Below are positions 18,980 to 28,417 of a DNA stretch of 64,000 bases, in pieces; position 1 is the first letter of the stretch; every line of letters begins with the position of its first letter. A model generated the notes under the pieces. That model saw nothing but the letters and a program-made list of their open reading frames with translations, did not search any database and was not told the origin of the DNA. A program made the translations under genes and the position numbers. The stretch is taken from assembly GCF_014898095.1 (NCBI RefSeq), contig NZ_CP062946.1:3410001-3474000 (forward strand), in the 5' to 3' direction. The stretch is from Thalassotalea sp. LPB0316 (GTDB lineage Bacteria; Pseudomonadota; Gammaproteobacteria; Enterobacterales; Alteromonadaceae).

Positions 18980-21900
18980 TAAAACTTTCCTTGTAGTAAA
19001 TTTGATAAGACAGAGTTTAAAGCAACCCTCTGGTTTAATTGGCTTCCTTCATAATATGATGTGAGCTCACCGTCGCTGTTTCTTCGTTGCTTCGGTTTAT
19101 AGCTAGACTCTTCTTTAAAAAGGTTTAAGTAAAAAAGCTTATTCAAGTGACTAACTTCTTGCTCATGATTCAACGGATTGTTTTCTAAGCGCCCATTCAA
19201 ATATATGAAATTAAGCTCAGAATATTTTCCTTCCACATAGTCAGATACTGTTTTTATTTTTGTTAACGCTTTATGGTGAGCCCCCTTTGACAAAACAGCT
19301 TTATCAAGCGTCGAAGACCAATTTTTAACATCAATACAGAGTAACCGGTCATTAACCTCCACATAAAAATCGAAAAGCTCATACGAACGAATTCCAACTT
19401 TTTGTACGACTTCTTCTGTGGTTAAAGCCTTAATTTCAAACTTATCCAACAGTAATTTGAAAAGATACTCTCCAACATTGCCTTTAAGCATTCGAATAAA
19501 TTTGGGATGAGGAACATTCATCTTGAATGCTTCTGACGATAATCGAGCGCTCTCTCGTACTAGCGCTGTAACAAAATTATCAGTTTTGTAGTCCATTTTA
19601 CTGGTGTAATCCAATGAAACCATTTTGTCTGGACGATACAAACGGTCGCCATTGGTGATATCAGTTAAGATCTCTGGTGCATTGTCCCTATAGCAAAGCT
19701 TAAGATTCTCATTGATGTCTGCAAGGTTTATATAGAGTTTTTCGATTGAAGCTGCCACCAATTTATCGGTTTTAGCAATTTCAGTTAACCTTAACTCTTT
19801 CAGATACTTTTCTGGATCGTTTACTGATTCAATACTCCTAAGTAGATCATTGAAATATAATGCATTTTTATCTCCCTTACGTGCATCTTCGATTATCTGA
19901 GGTACTACTTCATCAAAGAATTCGTCAAGTAACCCCCCTGATGATTGAACATCTCGTTCAAAAGCTTCTCTTTTAGCATCAGTATCAAAGCCAACCTCCG
20001 CACTTCTCCTAGCACACTCAGCCTTAAATCGCTGGTTTAGTAAAGACATGCTCTCAAAGAAAATTTCATTTCTGGGATCTTTGGATAACCGAGAGAACTG
20101 AACAGCTGCTAGGTCCGCAATATCCGAGGGCACAAATATCTCAGAGGTCATATTTGCATCTTTTCTTTCAACACGACCTATTGCTTGCATAATTGCCTTG
20201 AGTAATTCGAGTTCGTGCTCATAGTTTAAGAATCGATAGTCTTTCCCATGCACCAAGTTGATTTCAAATTCACTTAAGGCCTTTTCCTCTGAAGTGTCAG
20301 ATATTCGCTTCATAATCGATAGGCAATTTGCAAGCGAATAAAGGGTTTTGTCACCTGTAGCACTGTCTTTAATCACCTGGCTCCAAAAAGGAGAATTGAC
20401 TAATACAAGCCTTTCAAAATCAACTTCAAAGCTCCCACTTAAGTGATCAACATATTCGACAAAATAATTAAGGCCTGTCCCCGCACCTCGATAAGTAGAC
20501 ATAAAAGCAAGCTTTAAGTTATTTGAATTAACTTTGACGAAACTTCGAACGTCAACTTCCTTATTGAGCTCTGCATTGAACAAAACTGTCTGAACAACCG
20601 GCTTATTAGAAAATGGGGTAAATTGAAAAATACGTCCCTTTTTATCTAAGTCTCTAAACCCATTAGGTTTAACCGTCTTACCAGTCTTAATGGCCATAAC
20701 ATATTTTCTTAATGCATTAAGAAAGTTGCCAGATAGTGATAAGGAAAGAGTGTGTTTTCCATCAAAAGCAGCCAGTAACCACGCAGTTAATTGGCGCTTA
20801 AACTCTAGTCTCTTGTACTTGTCATCCTGTTTATAGGTATATTCCGATAATTTTTTATACCAAGCATCAAAAGTACTTCTGAACTCGTCATCTAGCTGCT
20901 CGCCACATAAGAATTCACTATATTCATCAAATACTTCAAACTTTACTTTTCTCAACTCTGCTCTTGTCTCACGCAGATTTACCAAAGTTTCTTTAGAATC
21001 CAAATTTCTTGTAATTAGCTCAATACCCAAATTTCTTGTGCCATCGTTACAATATTTTCTCAAGAACGGTTGGTTGTATTGACCTACAATATTTTTATTA
21101 ATACCACTTGTTGCACTTAGTGCAATTACAGAGTTTGTAGTGTTATGCAGCATACGAAGTAACGAGACTTCTGGCTGCTCCTTAATTAAGCTAAGAGAAA
21201 AGTTTACATAGGTAAGTTTCTCCAAGGACGGGTCTCTAAATTCTAAAAGCTTTTGAGGGATTAAAGAGAAAACAGTTTTTGGATGAAAATAGGTATAGAA
21301 GTGGTCTATTTTGATTTCACTTCTCTCATCTGGACGATCGAACATACTTTCTACTTCAGACGCGACCGTTCTTGCTTTTTTCATGAATTTATAAAGCGGG
21401 TAGTTTTGACTGCTATCGCCACCTTGCTTTAAAGACTTAACAAATTCTGAAGACGACTTAAATTCACTCGCAGCGGCAGCTAGCACCGCCATTGTTACTT
21501 GATAGACATCATGTAGCGATAATGTAGTATCTCCTGAGTCAGTAGTATAATAAAGCTGACAAGTACCTGTGCCGTGAGCAAGCCTTACTCTTATCCGCTT
21601 CAAACCATCTTCATTAAAATACCTTTTGGGAGTGAAACAAAATGCATTGCGCGTCAGGTTTATGATTTGCTCAGCGTCTCCATGTCTTATTTGAACAAAG
21701 TCGATATTTCCTGAAAAAGTTGCCAATACATATTTTAAATTAAGCCCATTTGATAATTCACAATGTTCACTAAGGTTCCTTCTAATCTTTTCGACAAAAG
21801 CCAACTTGTCTTCATAAAATTGCGTAAATTCAATGTCTGCTTCAATAGTTTCTGTGACCTGCATATATATCCGATATACACCAGCAAACACATGCGCAAG

Positions 21901-23472
21901 TTGGATTTCAGGTGTTATCAATGTGGTCGTAGCAGAGTCTGAAAACAGTTTATGAGCTTCATGAACCTCATCTATGATGACAGTAAAACTAATGCCTTTC
22001 TCTCTAAAGTAATTCGATGCATCGGCTTCAAAAAAATCATTCTCTAGGAACTCAACTCTTTGTTCATGCTTATCTGACAAGTGCATACCAGTTCTAATAT
22101 TAGAATCTGTTAAGTGTTTTTTCCCCCCAACAATGCAGTCAAATGGCATAGATTTAAAGGAAAATAAACCTTGAGGATTTTTTTGTGGCAGGCGGATGTT
22201 CAAATCAAATTTATTAGTTGTTGCCAGCATTATGCAGGGCTTAACCATTGCAATGGCAAAAGGAATACAGTGCTTTATTATCTCCGCTCTGAGCATGTCT
22301 AGCTCAGTTGAAGACTCAAATAAAGAGATAAGATCCGCCGCTTCCTCATTGTAATTTAAGCAAGATAGCGATAAATCAAATAGGATTCTCTCCATATTGC
22401 GACGTTGCTCAGTCAGCTGCGATTTCAAATCACTTATTATTTCTGCATTGTCCGCTTCATACGTCTTAACTTCGGTATTAATACGGTTCTGCAAGGAATC
22501 CACGGTTCTTAACGACTGAGCTAGTCTTGTAAGGTCTTTTTCAAGCCATTTGTATTTTTTACGTTTTCTTACCCATGAGTTGTAGAGGTCATGGTTTTTT
22601 CGCTTTTCACCATTTGGAGATGCTACCCAGCTCTCAAATTCTAAATCTGTTAAGTCAAGCATCGCTAGAAATGCGACAAATTCAATACCAGAGTTTTGCG
22701 CTTTTTTAACCAGACCTTTATCAAAATCAAACTGAGACTTTTGAGGACTCACGAACACAAGATTAGTGAAGGGACCTGTACTTGTTGAGTTACTACCATA
22801 CTCAATATATTCGGAGATAACACCGTATGATTTACCAAAGCCAGTGCCATCATTGGACTGAATCAAACAAGGCTTTCTATGATGAGAGACTTGGTAAAGT
22901 TTTGAAGCCTCACCTCTATATTTGTTTATTGAGTTCTTTAGATCTTCACTAGGTTTTAATTGATTAATAGTATCTAAAACAGACTCACACTCTTCTAAGT
23001 GAGCTCTCTCTGAAAACTCATAACCTTTTCCATTCGTATATTTGAGTAATCCTGCTTTGTATAACTCAAAAGTTACATTCAGCTCACTGATTGCGAACTT
23101 TTCACTTAAAAGCTCTAAGGTCTTTTTCAAAGGTGCTTTTTCTTTAATAAGCATACCGAGTTCCAGCTCAAGTTCATCAGAAATGTTTGAAGGCAACCTC
23201 TCAAACAAAGGGTGTATAGAGAAGTCTTCGAGATTAGCCTTGCTATCTCTCTTATAAAAAACACCTGTCTTATAGCTAGTTCTTTTGTCAATTGAGAAAA
23301 ACCCCATCTTCGCTAGCATAAATAAAATAGCTTTAGGTTCGTCACCAAATTCAGAAGCCAGCTTTAATATCTCAGGAGCACTTTCAGTTACTTCCGACAA
23401 AGACTTCAGCAAAGCATCATTATTTTTAGCAACTTTATAAAGTTGCTCTTTTGTTTCATTTGTCCACTTCAT
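18979..23472 (-). CDS. SF2 helicase fused to a PD-(D/E)xK nuclease (DdmD-like)
   Basis: A 1497-residue protein. A winged-helix-like region occupies about residues 100-165. The helicase shows Walker A SNDGTGFGKSYG near 206-217, motif II IIDEVHEAH near 498, motif III ALSATSG near 782 and motif VI QAIGRVER near 1097. The C-terminus has a nuclease fold: GEYLF near 1334, then YELFDFYVEV and CIDVKNW near 1381, giving the E, D, D-x-K set. A charged coiled stretch lies near 320-360. DdmD of V. cholerae has the same helicase-nuclease plan but is shorter (about 1190 residues). It is the first gene of the operon, coupled to the Ago-like gene, with a divergent WYL regulator 160 bp away. The likely role is degradation of plasmid or phage DNA. 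Confidence 0.8.
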   Translation of the reverse strand: MKWTNETKEQLYKVAKNNDALLKSLSEVTESAPEILKLASEFGDEPKAILFMLAKMGFFSIDKRTSYKTGVFYKRDSKANLEDFSIHPLFERLPSNISDELELELGMLIKEKAPLKKTLELLSEKFAISELNVTFELYKAGLLKYTNGKGYEFSERAHLEECESVLDTINQLKPSEDLKNSINKYRGEASKLYQVSHHRKPCLIQSNDGTGFGKSYGVISEYIEYGSNSTSTGPFTNLVFVSPQKSQFDFDKGLVKKAQNSGIEFVAFLAMLDLTDLEFESWVASPNGEKRKNHDLYNSWVRKRKKYKWLEKDLTRLAQSLRTVDSLQNRINTEVKTYEADNAEIISDLKSQLTEQRRNMERILFDLSLSCLNYNEEAADLISLFESSTELDMLRAEIIKHCIPFAIAMVKPCIMLATTNKFDLNIRLPQKNPQGLFSFKSMPFDCIVGGKKHLTDSNIRTGMHLSDKHEQRVEFLENDFFEADASNYFREKGISFTVIIDEVHEAHKLFSDSATTTLITPEIQLAHVFAGVYRIYMQVTETIEADIEFTQFYEDKLAFVEKIRRNLSEHCELSNGLNLKYVLATFSGNIDFVQIRHGDAEQIINLTRNAFCFTPKRYFNEDGLKRIRVRLAHGTGTCQLYYTTDSGDTTLSLHDVYQVTMAVLAAAASEFKSSSEFVKSLKQGGDSSQNYPLYKFMKKARTVASEVESMFDRPDERSEIKIDHFYTYFHPKTVFSLIPQKLLEFRDPSLEKLTYVNFSLSLIKEQPEVSLLRMLHNTTNSVIALSATSGINKNIVGQYNQPFLRKYCNDGTRNLGIELITRNLDSKETLVNLRETRAELRKVKFEVFDEYSEFLCGEQLDDEFRSTFDAWYKKLSEYTYKQDDKYKRLEFKRQLTAWLLAAFDGKHTLSLSLSGNFLNALRKYVMAIKTGKTVKPNGFRDLDKKGRIFQFTPFSNKPVVQTVLFNAELNKEVDVRSFVKVNSNNLKLAFMSTYRGAGTGLNYFVEYVDHLSGSFEVDFERLVLVNSPFWSQVIKDSATGDKTLYSLANCLSIMKRISDTSEEKALSEFEINLVHGKDYRFLNYEHELELLKAIMQAIGRVERKDANMTSEIFVPSDIADLAAVQFSRLSKDPRNEIFFESMSLLNQRFKAECARRSAEVGFDTDAKREAFERDVQSSGGLLDEFFDEVVPQIIEDARKGDKNALYFNDLLRSIESVNDPEKYLKELRLTEIAKTDKLVAASIEKLYINLADINENLKLCYRDNAPEILTDITNGDRLYRPDKMVSLDYTSKMDYKTDNFVTALVRESARLSSEAFKMNVPHPKFIRMLKGNVGEYLFKLLLDKFEIKALTTEEVVQKVGIRSYELFDFYVEVNDRLLCIDVKNWSSTLDKAVLSKGAHHKALTKIKTVSDYVEGKYSELNFIYLNGRLENNPLNHEQEVSHLNKLFYLNLFKEESSYKPKQRRNSDGELTSYYEGSQLNQRVALNSVLSNLLQGKF

Positions 23473-23588
23473 AAATCACCTTAGAAAATCCTTCATTCTT
23501 CAGATAAAAGCTTTCATTAAATAACTGCTGCTAAGCTGTTTATACTGATAAATCGATATTGAATACATTTTAATCCGAATCATTTGAT

Positions 23589-23632
23589 TTGCAAGAGTGT
23601 ATTTATACAGTCTATAATGATTCTAGAAATCA
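23589..23632 (+). promoter_or_regulatory. Promoter and candidate operator of the WYL regulator
   Basis: A TTGCAA box at 23589-23594 and a TATAAT box at 23613-23618 are 18 bp apart. An inverted repeat TGATT-CTAGA-AATCA (23618-23632) starts at the last base of the -10 box and covers the expected start point, a good position for autorepression by a dimeric WYL protein. With this promoter, transcription would begin near 23625. Confidence 0.5.
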
Positions 23633-23634
23633 AA

Positions 23635-24492
23635 ATGAAGACATTAAATATGAATAAACTTGAACTAGTGGATTTCTTATTAATGTTTACAGGGAAAGTG
23701 AACAGAAATGAGTTAATGGAAATTGCAGATATATCTATCGCAACTGCAACAAGAACTTTGACTCAATACAGAAAAGAGTTTCCTAAGAATATCGAATACA
23801 ATGTTGGTAAAAAAAGATATGAAGCTTCAGAGCAATACCAACCCGTATTTGAACATGATTGTTATAGCGCATTAAGGGCTGTAGCTTATGGCCAAAGATT
23901 AGAACCAACTAAATTACAGGCAACCATAGGGCCCAAACTAACCCCTAATATCACAGCGAATCTTGATCCATTGCTAGTCTCTGTCATTAGTCGCGCTATA
24001 TTTTTCAAAAAAGCACTCAGAGTTAGTTACGTTTCATCTACAAAAAGCGACAGGAACAAAGAAAGATTAATTGCTCCAATCGCTATATTTGAGAGTAGAA
24101 ATAATTGGTATGTGAGAGTATGTGATGTACTTGATAATTCGACTTATAAGAACTTTAAGTTAGTTAGGTTTGAAAGTGCAGTTTGTGAGGACTTTCCAAA
24201 TGTACTTCCTGATGATACTGAATGGTCGAATCTCATCACACTAACCATTGGCCCACACATTAAGCACCCCAATCCCGAAGCCTTAAAGTTAGATCTTGGA
24301 TTAACAGAAAAACCAGTCATGAACATCACTGTCTCTGAAGCTTTGGCTGGCTTTGCGCTAACTGAGCTTGGTGTAGATTGCTCATTAGGTGCTTGTTTGA
24401 ACCCTTATCATTTCCAGTATTGCCTCTTGAACCGGCATGAATTGATTAATATCGACTCCTTGATTCTAGCGCCAGGGTTCAATGAAAAGTAA
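23635..24492 (+). CDS. WYL-domain transcriptional regulator (BrxR/CapW-like)
   Basis: About 285 residues. The N-terminus is a winged helix (LVDFLLMFTGKVNRNELME, then ISIATATRTLTQYRKEFP). The middle is a WYL domain with RVSYVSSTKSDRNKERLIAP and ESRNNWYVRVCDV, and the C-terminus is WCX-like. This is the architecture of BrxR and CapW, repressors of BREX, CBASS and other defence operons. It reads away from the five-gene defence operon, and both promoters lie in the 160-bp gap. Earlier start codons (23584, 23617) lie upstream of the likely transcription start, so ATG 23635 or ATG 23650 is preferred. What releases the repressor is unknown. Confidence 0.82.
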   Translation: MKTLNMNKLELVDFLLMFTGKVNRNELMEIADISIATATRTLTQYRKEFPKNIEYNVGKKRYEASEQYQPVFEHDCYSALRAVAYGQRLEPTKLQATIGPKLTPNITANLDPLLVSVISRAIFFKKALRVSYVSSTKSDRNKERLIAPIAIFESRNNWYVRVCDVLDNSTYKNFKLVRFESAVCEDFPNVLPDDTEWSNLITLTIGPHIKHPNPEALKLDLGLTEKPVMNITVSEALAGFALTELGVDCSLGACLNPYHFQYCLLNRHELINIDSLILAPGFNEK

Positions 24493-24620
24493 GCCAAAAA
24501 TAGTTATTCAATATACTGGTGCTCTTCCTCCAAATATCCTGAGGGCCATTAAATATAGCTTTGAGGCTTTCCTCTGTTATCACAATTTTGTACGGTTTTA
24601 CTTAACAAATCCCAAATCAA

Positions 24621-24935
24621 TCAAATAGAAACCATCCCTTTTAGAAGTTTTAGAGTCGCCTTGAGTCCCGCCTTACCTTCTCTATCAACTAACTCTAAGG
24701 GTGTAAAACCATCTAATAAGTGATGATTATTAGGCATACTCATAAACCCATAAATGTTGTCAGGGTTGTTAAACATAACCTTTAATTTGGCGTCTATTTG
24801 CAATATCAATTCAATTCTTTCCTGCAACTCTGATTCGCCCACATTCATCGATAAAATAGACTGGACTAGCTGTTCACTTGCTTTCCAATATCGCAAGATA
24901 TTGAGTGCTTCAATCTCTGAGTTTTCACTTATCAT
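24621..24935 (-). CDS. MbcA/ParS/Xre-type antitoxin (DUF2384), orphan
   Basis: A 104-residue protein. The ATG at 24935 has AGAGG 5 bp upstream; a longer reading frame back to 24989 lacks one. The C-terminal half (NNPDNIYGFMSMPNNHHLL, then GFTPLELVDREGKAGLKAT) fits the MbcA/ParS/Xre toxin-binding domain, with the usual tPlel-G-v-L pattern. These antitoxins normally lie next to a RES-domain toxin. None is found in the neighbouring sequence, and the N-terminus has no clear Xre helix-turn-helix. It may be a leftover antitoxin or act as an anti-toxin decoy. It lies between the WYL regulator and the tnsD-like gene, convergent with the former. Confidence 0.6.
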   Translation of the reverse strand: MISENSEIEALNILRYWKASEQLVQSILSMNVGESELQERIELILQIDAKLKVMFNNPDNIYGFMSMPNNHHLLDGFTPLELVDREGKAGLKATLKLLKGMVSI

Positions 24936-25420
24936 GTACACCTCTTTTATGTTTATCTTCCCGCTTCGCGGCACTACAACCAGTTGCATTTGATCCTCTC
25001 ATTTCCAAGCTTTTCAACCAATTTCGTCAAAATACTGTCAAGCATTAATTTGACCAAATTGATTACATGTACAGCGTTCGGTCAACGTAAATCAATGACT
25101 TAGCAAATTGGTGATTGCATTTTTTTTAAATCCCTTTAATCTCTTTTTTGGGGTCAATAAATAAAGCTTTTGGTGAGCGATTTAACTGCAAATCTACTTT
25201 AAAATGTCTTTAAGTTGCTCTTCTGGTTTTTTCTTCGCAGCGTCGCTGCGGTATAAAACGATTTGTTTGTATTCAAAGAAAAGACTTATACCAATTTCAA
25301 AAATTCACGCATACTTCATTTGAATCTAGCACCTCAATACAACTAAGTAAAATAGCATTATTATTCAACAGGTTAGTATCAAACCGGAACTAACCCTCAC
25401 TATAAGCTTGGTAGTAACGG
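24936..25420. other. Gap between cargo and transposition genes
   Basis: About 485 bp without a recognisable gene. It holds the upstream region of the antitoxin gene and a perfect 15-bp palindrome CGCAGCG-T-CGCTGCG at 25236-25250, which lacks a T-run on either side and so is not a clear terminator. A separated inverted pair TTGACC/GGTCAA lies at about 25050-25085. No RNA gene or short ORF with a ribosome site stands out. Confidence 0.4.
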
Positions 25421-27010
25421 TTACTTCCAAAGTGCAACTAGTGCTTTCGCTTTTTCAAAAGATTTAGGTAACTTTTTCGAATAGTTAAGTAACCAATTAT
25501 GTCCATCAACGGCTCTATCTACCGCTGAAACTGAAAGAAACGTTCCGTTTAGAGCGTCGATTTTATTGCATAACATGAGATCTCTCATAGGCCAGTTAAT
25601 TTCAGGTCTATGGCCAGTAACCTGAGCTTCAGGTAGTTGAGCGTACAACCAATCTTTATCATGCTTATATAGCCACATATAAGCACTACACTGGCGCTTT
25701 ATCTCATTACGAGTGGCATTACCATTACTTTCCATAAAACGTCTAAGCAATGTTCGATTCAAATGCATTTTATGATGCATTTTTAGATGCCGTCGCCACT
25801 TGGAGAGACCGCTGTGGGATTGAATGATTTGCTCTACCGCTCCAACTGATATACCTAAAAACTCGGAAATATCACTTCTATGTTGTCCAATGAATGCTTT
25901 TCTCCAAACCGCTCGCTCAATATCAACAGTAATAAACTGCCTTCTTCTATCAATCGAAATTCCATTTCGTATCGCTAAACCCTTAACAAAGCCTATACTG
26001 CATTCTAGACGCCTTCCGATTTCTCTAAGCGATAGACCTGTATTTAGCAATTTAACAACATCCGAGACTTTATTTCGCGACTCTGAAGGAGGTAAAATTT
26101 TATTTGCTTCACTTTTGAGGGGGATATTGAAAAACTCTACAGGCGAATCTGTTAAAAACCCCATTAAAAGAACATCTCTTACGTAATGAGTAGATGTGTC
26201 GTGATGTACCAGACGAGGAACAAAACTAAAATCGCCAAGCTCTGGAGGTACTTGTCCTTGCTTAAACCCAAATAAGCCTGCCCAATAACGCTTAAGATCT
26301 TTCTTCAGAATCTTCCACCTAATACGGCCACCAGCGGTTAGATATCCCTTAAGACTCAGCCAAGCTTTATATCTTTCACTTAACGAGCCTACCGGTGTTT
26401 GTTGTTGCAAAAACATAAAAAGCTCTGCGACATACTTACTAAGTTTATAACTTGATTCAAAGCCCTTGAGAATACTGTTAACTTCAATGTCAGGTAGCAC
26501 ATACCTGTGATTCAATTCACCATCTCCAGCCAGCGTTTGGTGAAGCAGCACGTTATGAACTGGGCAAACGGTAACACCATGAAGCTGATGGACTACGTGC
26601 CAATAAGGCACCCCATACTTCATTTCATCTTCAGCAATACAGGCAGGACAAGACTTAAGCATATGACCAAAAGACAACTTTGAAGCGGCGATACGGCCTT
26701 TTTCATAAATCTCAGAGCCATTATCAGTGATTTCTGCTTCAAATAAGCCGTTTCTCTTGGCTCGATGCTTCAAGCCAAATGCTACGATTGTATGTGCGCT
26801 AGCTGTTACAGAAAATGCAGCACGATGGATTCCCGACAGCCTAGCTAAATTGTCGATATGACCTGGCAAAAATGGATTCACTCTTATCAATTCACGACCA
26901 AACAAAATTTGATTTGTGTGCTTAACACAATTGTAAGGTGACATCATATGGAAACGGGCAACAAGGCTATATGCAGACTCTCCTGGCAATAATGCTAGCG
27001 GTAAATCCAT
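25421..27010 (-). CDS. TnsD-like TniQ protein, probable target-site selector
   Basis: About 529 residues. The N-terminus (ALLPGESAYSLVARFHMMS) is the TniQ start, followed by a zinc-finger array with SCPACIAEDEMKYGVPYWH and QLHGVTVCPVHNVLL near residues 130-165. The C-terminal half has two helix-turn-helix-like segments (LLNTGLSLREIGRRLECS near 320 and ISEFLGISVGAVEQII near 375), which is the TnsD plan: TniQ plus DNA-binding tail. It begins at the ATG at 27010, 6 bp after GGAG and 1 bp past the upstream tniQ stop. It is the best candidate for recognising the 3' end of gcvP; this is inference from element position. Confidence 0.85.
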   Translation of the reverse strand: MDLPLALLPGESAYSLVARFHMMSPYNCVKHTNQILFGRELIRVNPFLPGHIDNLARLSGIHRAAFSVTASAHTIVAFGLKHRAKRNGLFEAEITDNGSEIYEKGRIAASKLSFGHMLKSCPACIAEDEMKYGVPYWHVVHQLHGVTVCPVHNVLLHQTLAGDGELNHRYVLPDIEVNSILKGFESSYKLSKYVAELFMFLQQQTPVGSLSERYKAWLSLKGYLTAGGRIRWKILKKDLKRYWAGLFGFKQGQVPPELGDFSFVPRLVHHDTSTHYVRDVLLMGFLTDSPVEFFNIPLKSEANKILPPSESRNKVSDVVKLLNTGLSLREIGRRLECSIGFVKGLAIRNGISIDRRRQFITVDIERAVWRKAFIGQHRSDISEFLGISVGAVEQIIQSHSGLSKWRRHLKMHHKMHLNRTLLRRFMESNGNATRNEIKRQCSAYMWLYKHDKDWLYAQLPEAQVTGHRPEINWPMRDLMLCNKIDALNGTFLSVSAVDRAVDGHNWLLNYSKKLPKSFEKAKALVALWK

Positions 27011-27011
27011 C

Positions 27012-27953
27012 TTATGCTCCAATCTGCGCCAAATAGTCTTCTAGAAGCAGGTATGCGATTGGATGAGGATGCGCAATACGTGCGTCTATTTGCCTTAAAT
27101 GGGGATTTCTCAGCAATGAGCTTGTAAGTATTCCTTGATACTCCTTTAGCCCACTGAACAATGCATAATACTCATTGGGACTTATTGAGCCCCAAAAACG
27201 ACTAAACCAACCAGCTAACTTCATTCGCCTAGGAACACTCAAAGGATCCAGCCCATTGATATTGGCAGAAGCTTTCATTCTTGCTACTACAGCGAATCGA
27301 CGCTGTTCATCATATTCAGATTTAGCCAACAAAAGTGACGCTTTTTCGATACGCTCCATTTTATTTGTAAAAATAGGATTGTGACCCAGCAAACGTTTTC
27401 CGCATTTTGGGCACTTCCCATCTGCTGGCGGTATAGGATTAAGCTCTAGTTTTTTCATCTTCCAACCGCAAGCCAAACACCCATCAATCAACGGCTCCCT
27501 ATGTTTCAGGCAATGAAATACACCTGGTAATTGGTGATCGCGGTGGAAATATGGCGCACCAAATTTTTGTGTGTCGTTGTCAATACATGCGCGGCAAAAT
27601 CGCCAATTTGAAACATGAGTATTTCCACAACCAGTAAGCTGCAATACCCCTTTGTCATTTCGAACTTTTGGCAGGAGAATCTTGGGGAGATAGGCACCTA
27701 AATAACCAGAAATACCATGATCAACCACAAGCTTCCTGTACGCTTTACTATCCCAATGAGTCTCTGATGAAAACATTGTGATAATTTGCATTTCTAACTC
27801 ATTAAAAGCAGTGTGCGGATTGACGAGTCCCAATGCTAGTTTAGTTAGTTTATCAGTATTCACACTACCAGCTGTTCTCATCATGTAATACCAACGAGCA
27901 GGTGCAGCATGTGCATCTTCCCCTGGCATCAAAGTTTGGAGTGCTTTACTCAT
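27012..27953 (-). CDS. tniQ: TniQ family transposition protein
   Basis: A 313-residue TniQ. The start MPGEDAHAAPARWYYMM is followed by the zinc cluster WRFCRACIDNDTQKFGAPYF, then FHCLKHREPLIDGCLACG and a second pair CPKCGKR near residue 175, the CxxC/HxxC pattern of the family. It lacks the long C-terminal DNA-binding tail of the neighbouring 529-residue TniQ. Its start overlaps the end of the tnsC reading frame (ATGA). In Tn7-like elements a short TniQ can bridge TnsC to a separate target-binding factor. There are no cas genes, so a CRISPR-guided role is not supported. Confidence 0.85.
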   Translation of the reverse strand: MSKALQTLMPGEDAHAAPARWYYMMRTAGSVNTDKLTKLALGLVNPHTAFNELEMQIITMFSSETHWDSKAYRKLVVDHGISGYLGAYLPKILLPKVRNDKGVLQLTGCGNTHVSNWRFCRACIDNDTQKFGAPYFHRDHQLPGVFHCLKHREPLIDGCLACGWKMKKLELNPIPPADGKCPKCGKRLLGHNPIFTNKMERIEKASLLLAKSEYDEQRRFAVVARMKASANINGLDPLSVPRRMKLAGWFSRFWGSISPNEYYALFSGLKEYQGILTSSLLRNPHLRQIDARIAHPHPIAYLLLEDYLAQIGA

Positions 27954-28417
27954 TTATCCTCCTTTCGACTTGCTAAATTAAGTAAGTTTTCTGGAGACAT
28001 AGCTTCACTTTGCTTATCTGCACTCACTTCATGAGCACTGCGAGGTGGCTGACTTGGCATTAATTGAACGCGTCCAGTCATTAATTTTGAGTTTTCTCTT
28101 GTTGCAACCTCTACCAACTCTTTAGCTTGGCGCTCAACATCTTTCAATTTCTCTGAGCTATCGTCTGATTTTGGAGTAACTTTTTCTAACAGCAACATTG
28201 GTTTCAAATCTTCGAATTTATGATACTGCCCCTCTATTAGTGCGTTAATTGGCGCTGCAAGAAAGTTGTATTGCTTCAAAAAAACAAAATCTAATGCGCG
28301 AGTAGTCAAAGACTGCTTCTCTGCCGGAAAATAACTAAGAAAGCGTAGTGTTGCCTGAACTATCGATACAGCTATAGCAGGAATACCTCCGGATAAGTCG
28401 TGCAGCTTTAACCGCAA
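27950..28417 (-). pseudogene. tnsC: tnsC, C-terminal fragment after a frameshift
   Basis: A 155-codon frame that continues TnsC. Just upstream in this frame the sequence reads GTENQDALRLKLHDLSGGIP, the expected continuation of a TnsC/TniB-type AAA+ C-terminal domain, and the N-terminal fragment loses the frame at exactly this point. It includes a LSGGIPAIAV motif (sensor-2 area) and a helical segment SYFPAEKQSLTTRALDF. The first ATG/TTG here has no good ribosome site, so it is unlikely to be an independent gene. The C-terminal tail is charged and would reach toward TniQ. Its stop overlaps the tniQ start. Confidence 0.75.

Noticed and set aside
16943..23472. pPIWI_RE or DISARM system
   Set aside because: There is no separate restriction endonuclease or DinG-type helicase as in pPIWI_RE, and no methyltransferase or DUF1998 gene as in DISARM; the nuclease is fused to the helicase.
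25236..25250. Palindrome as a terminator for the tnsD-like gene
   Set aside because: No T-run follows on either strand.
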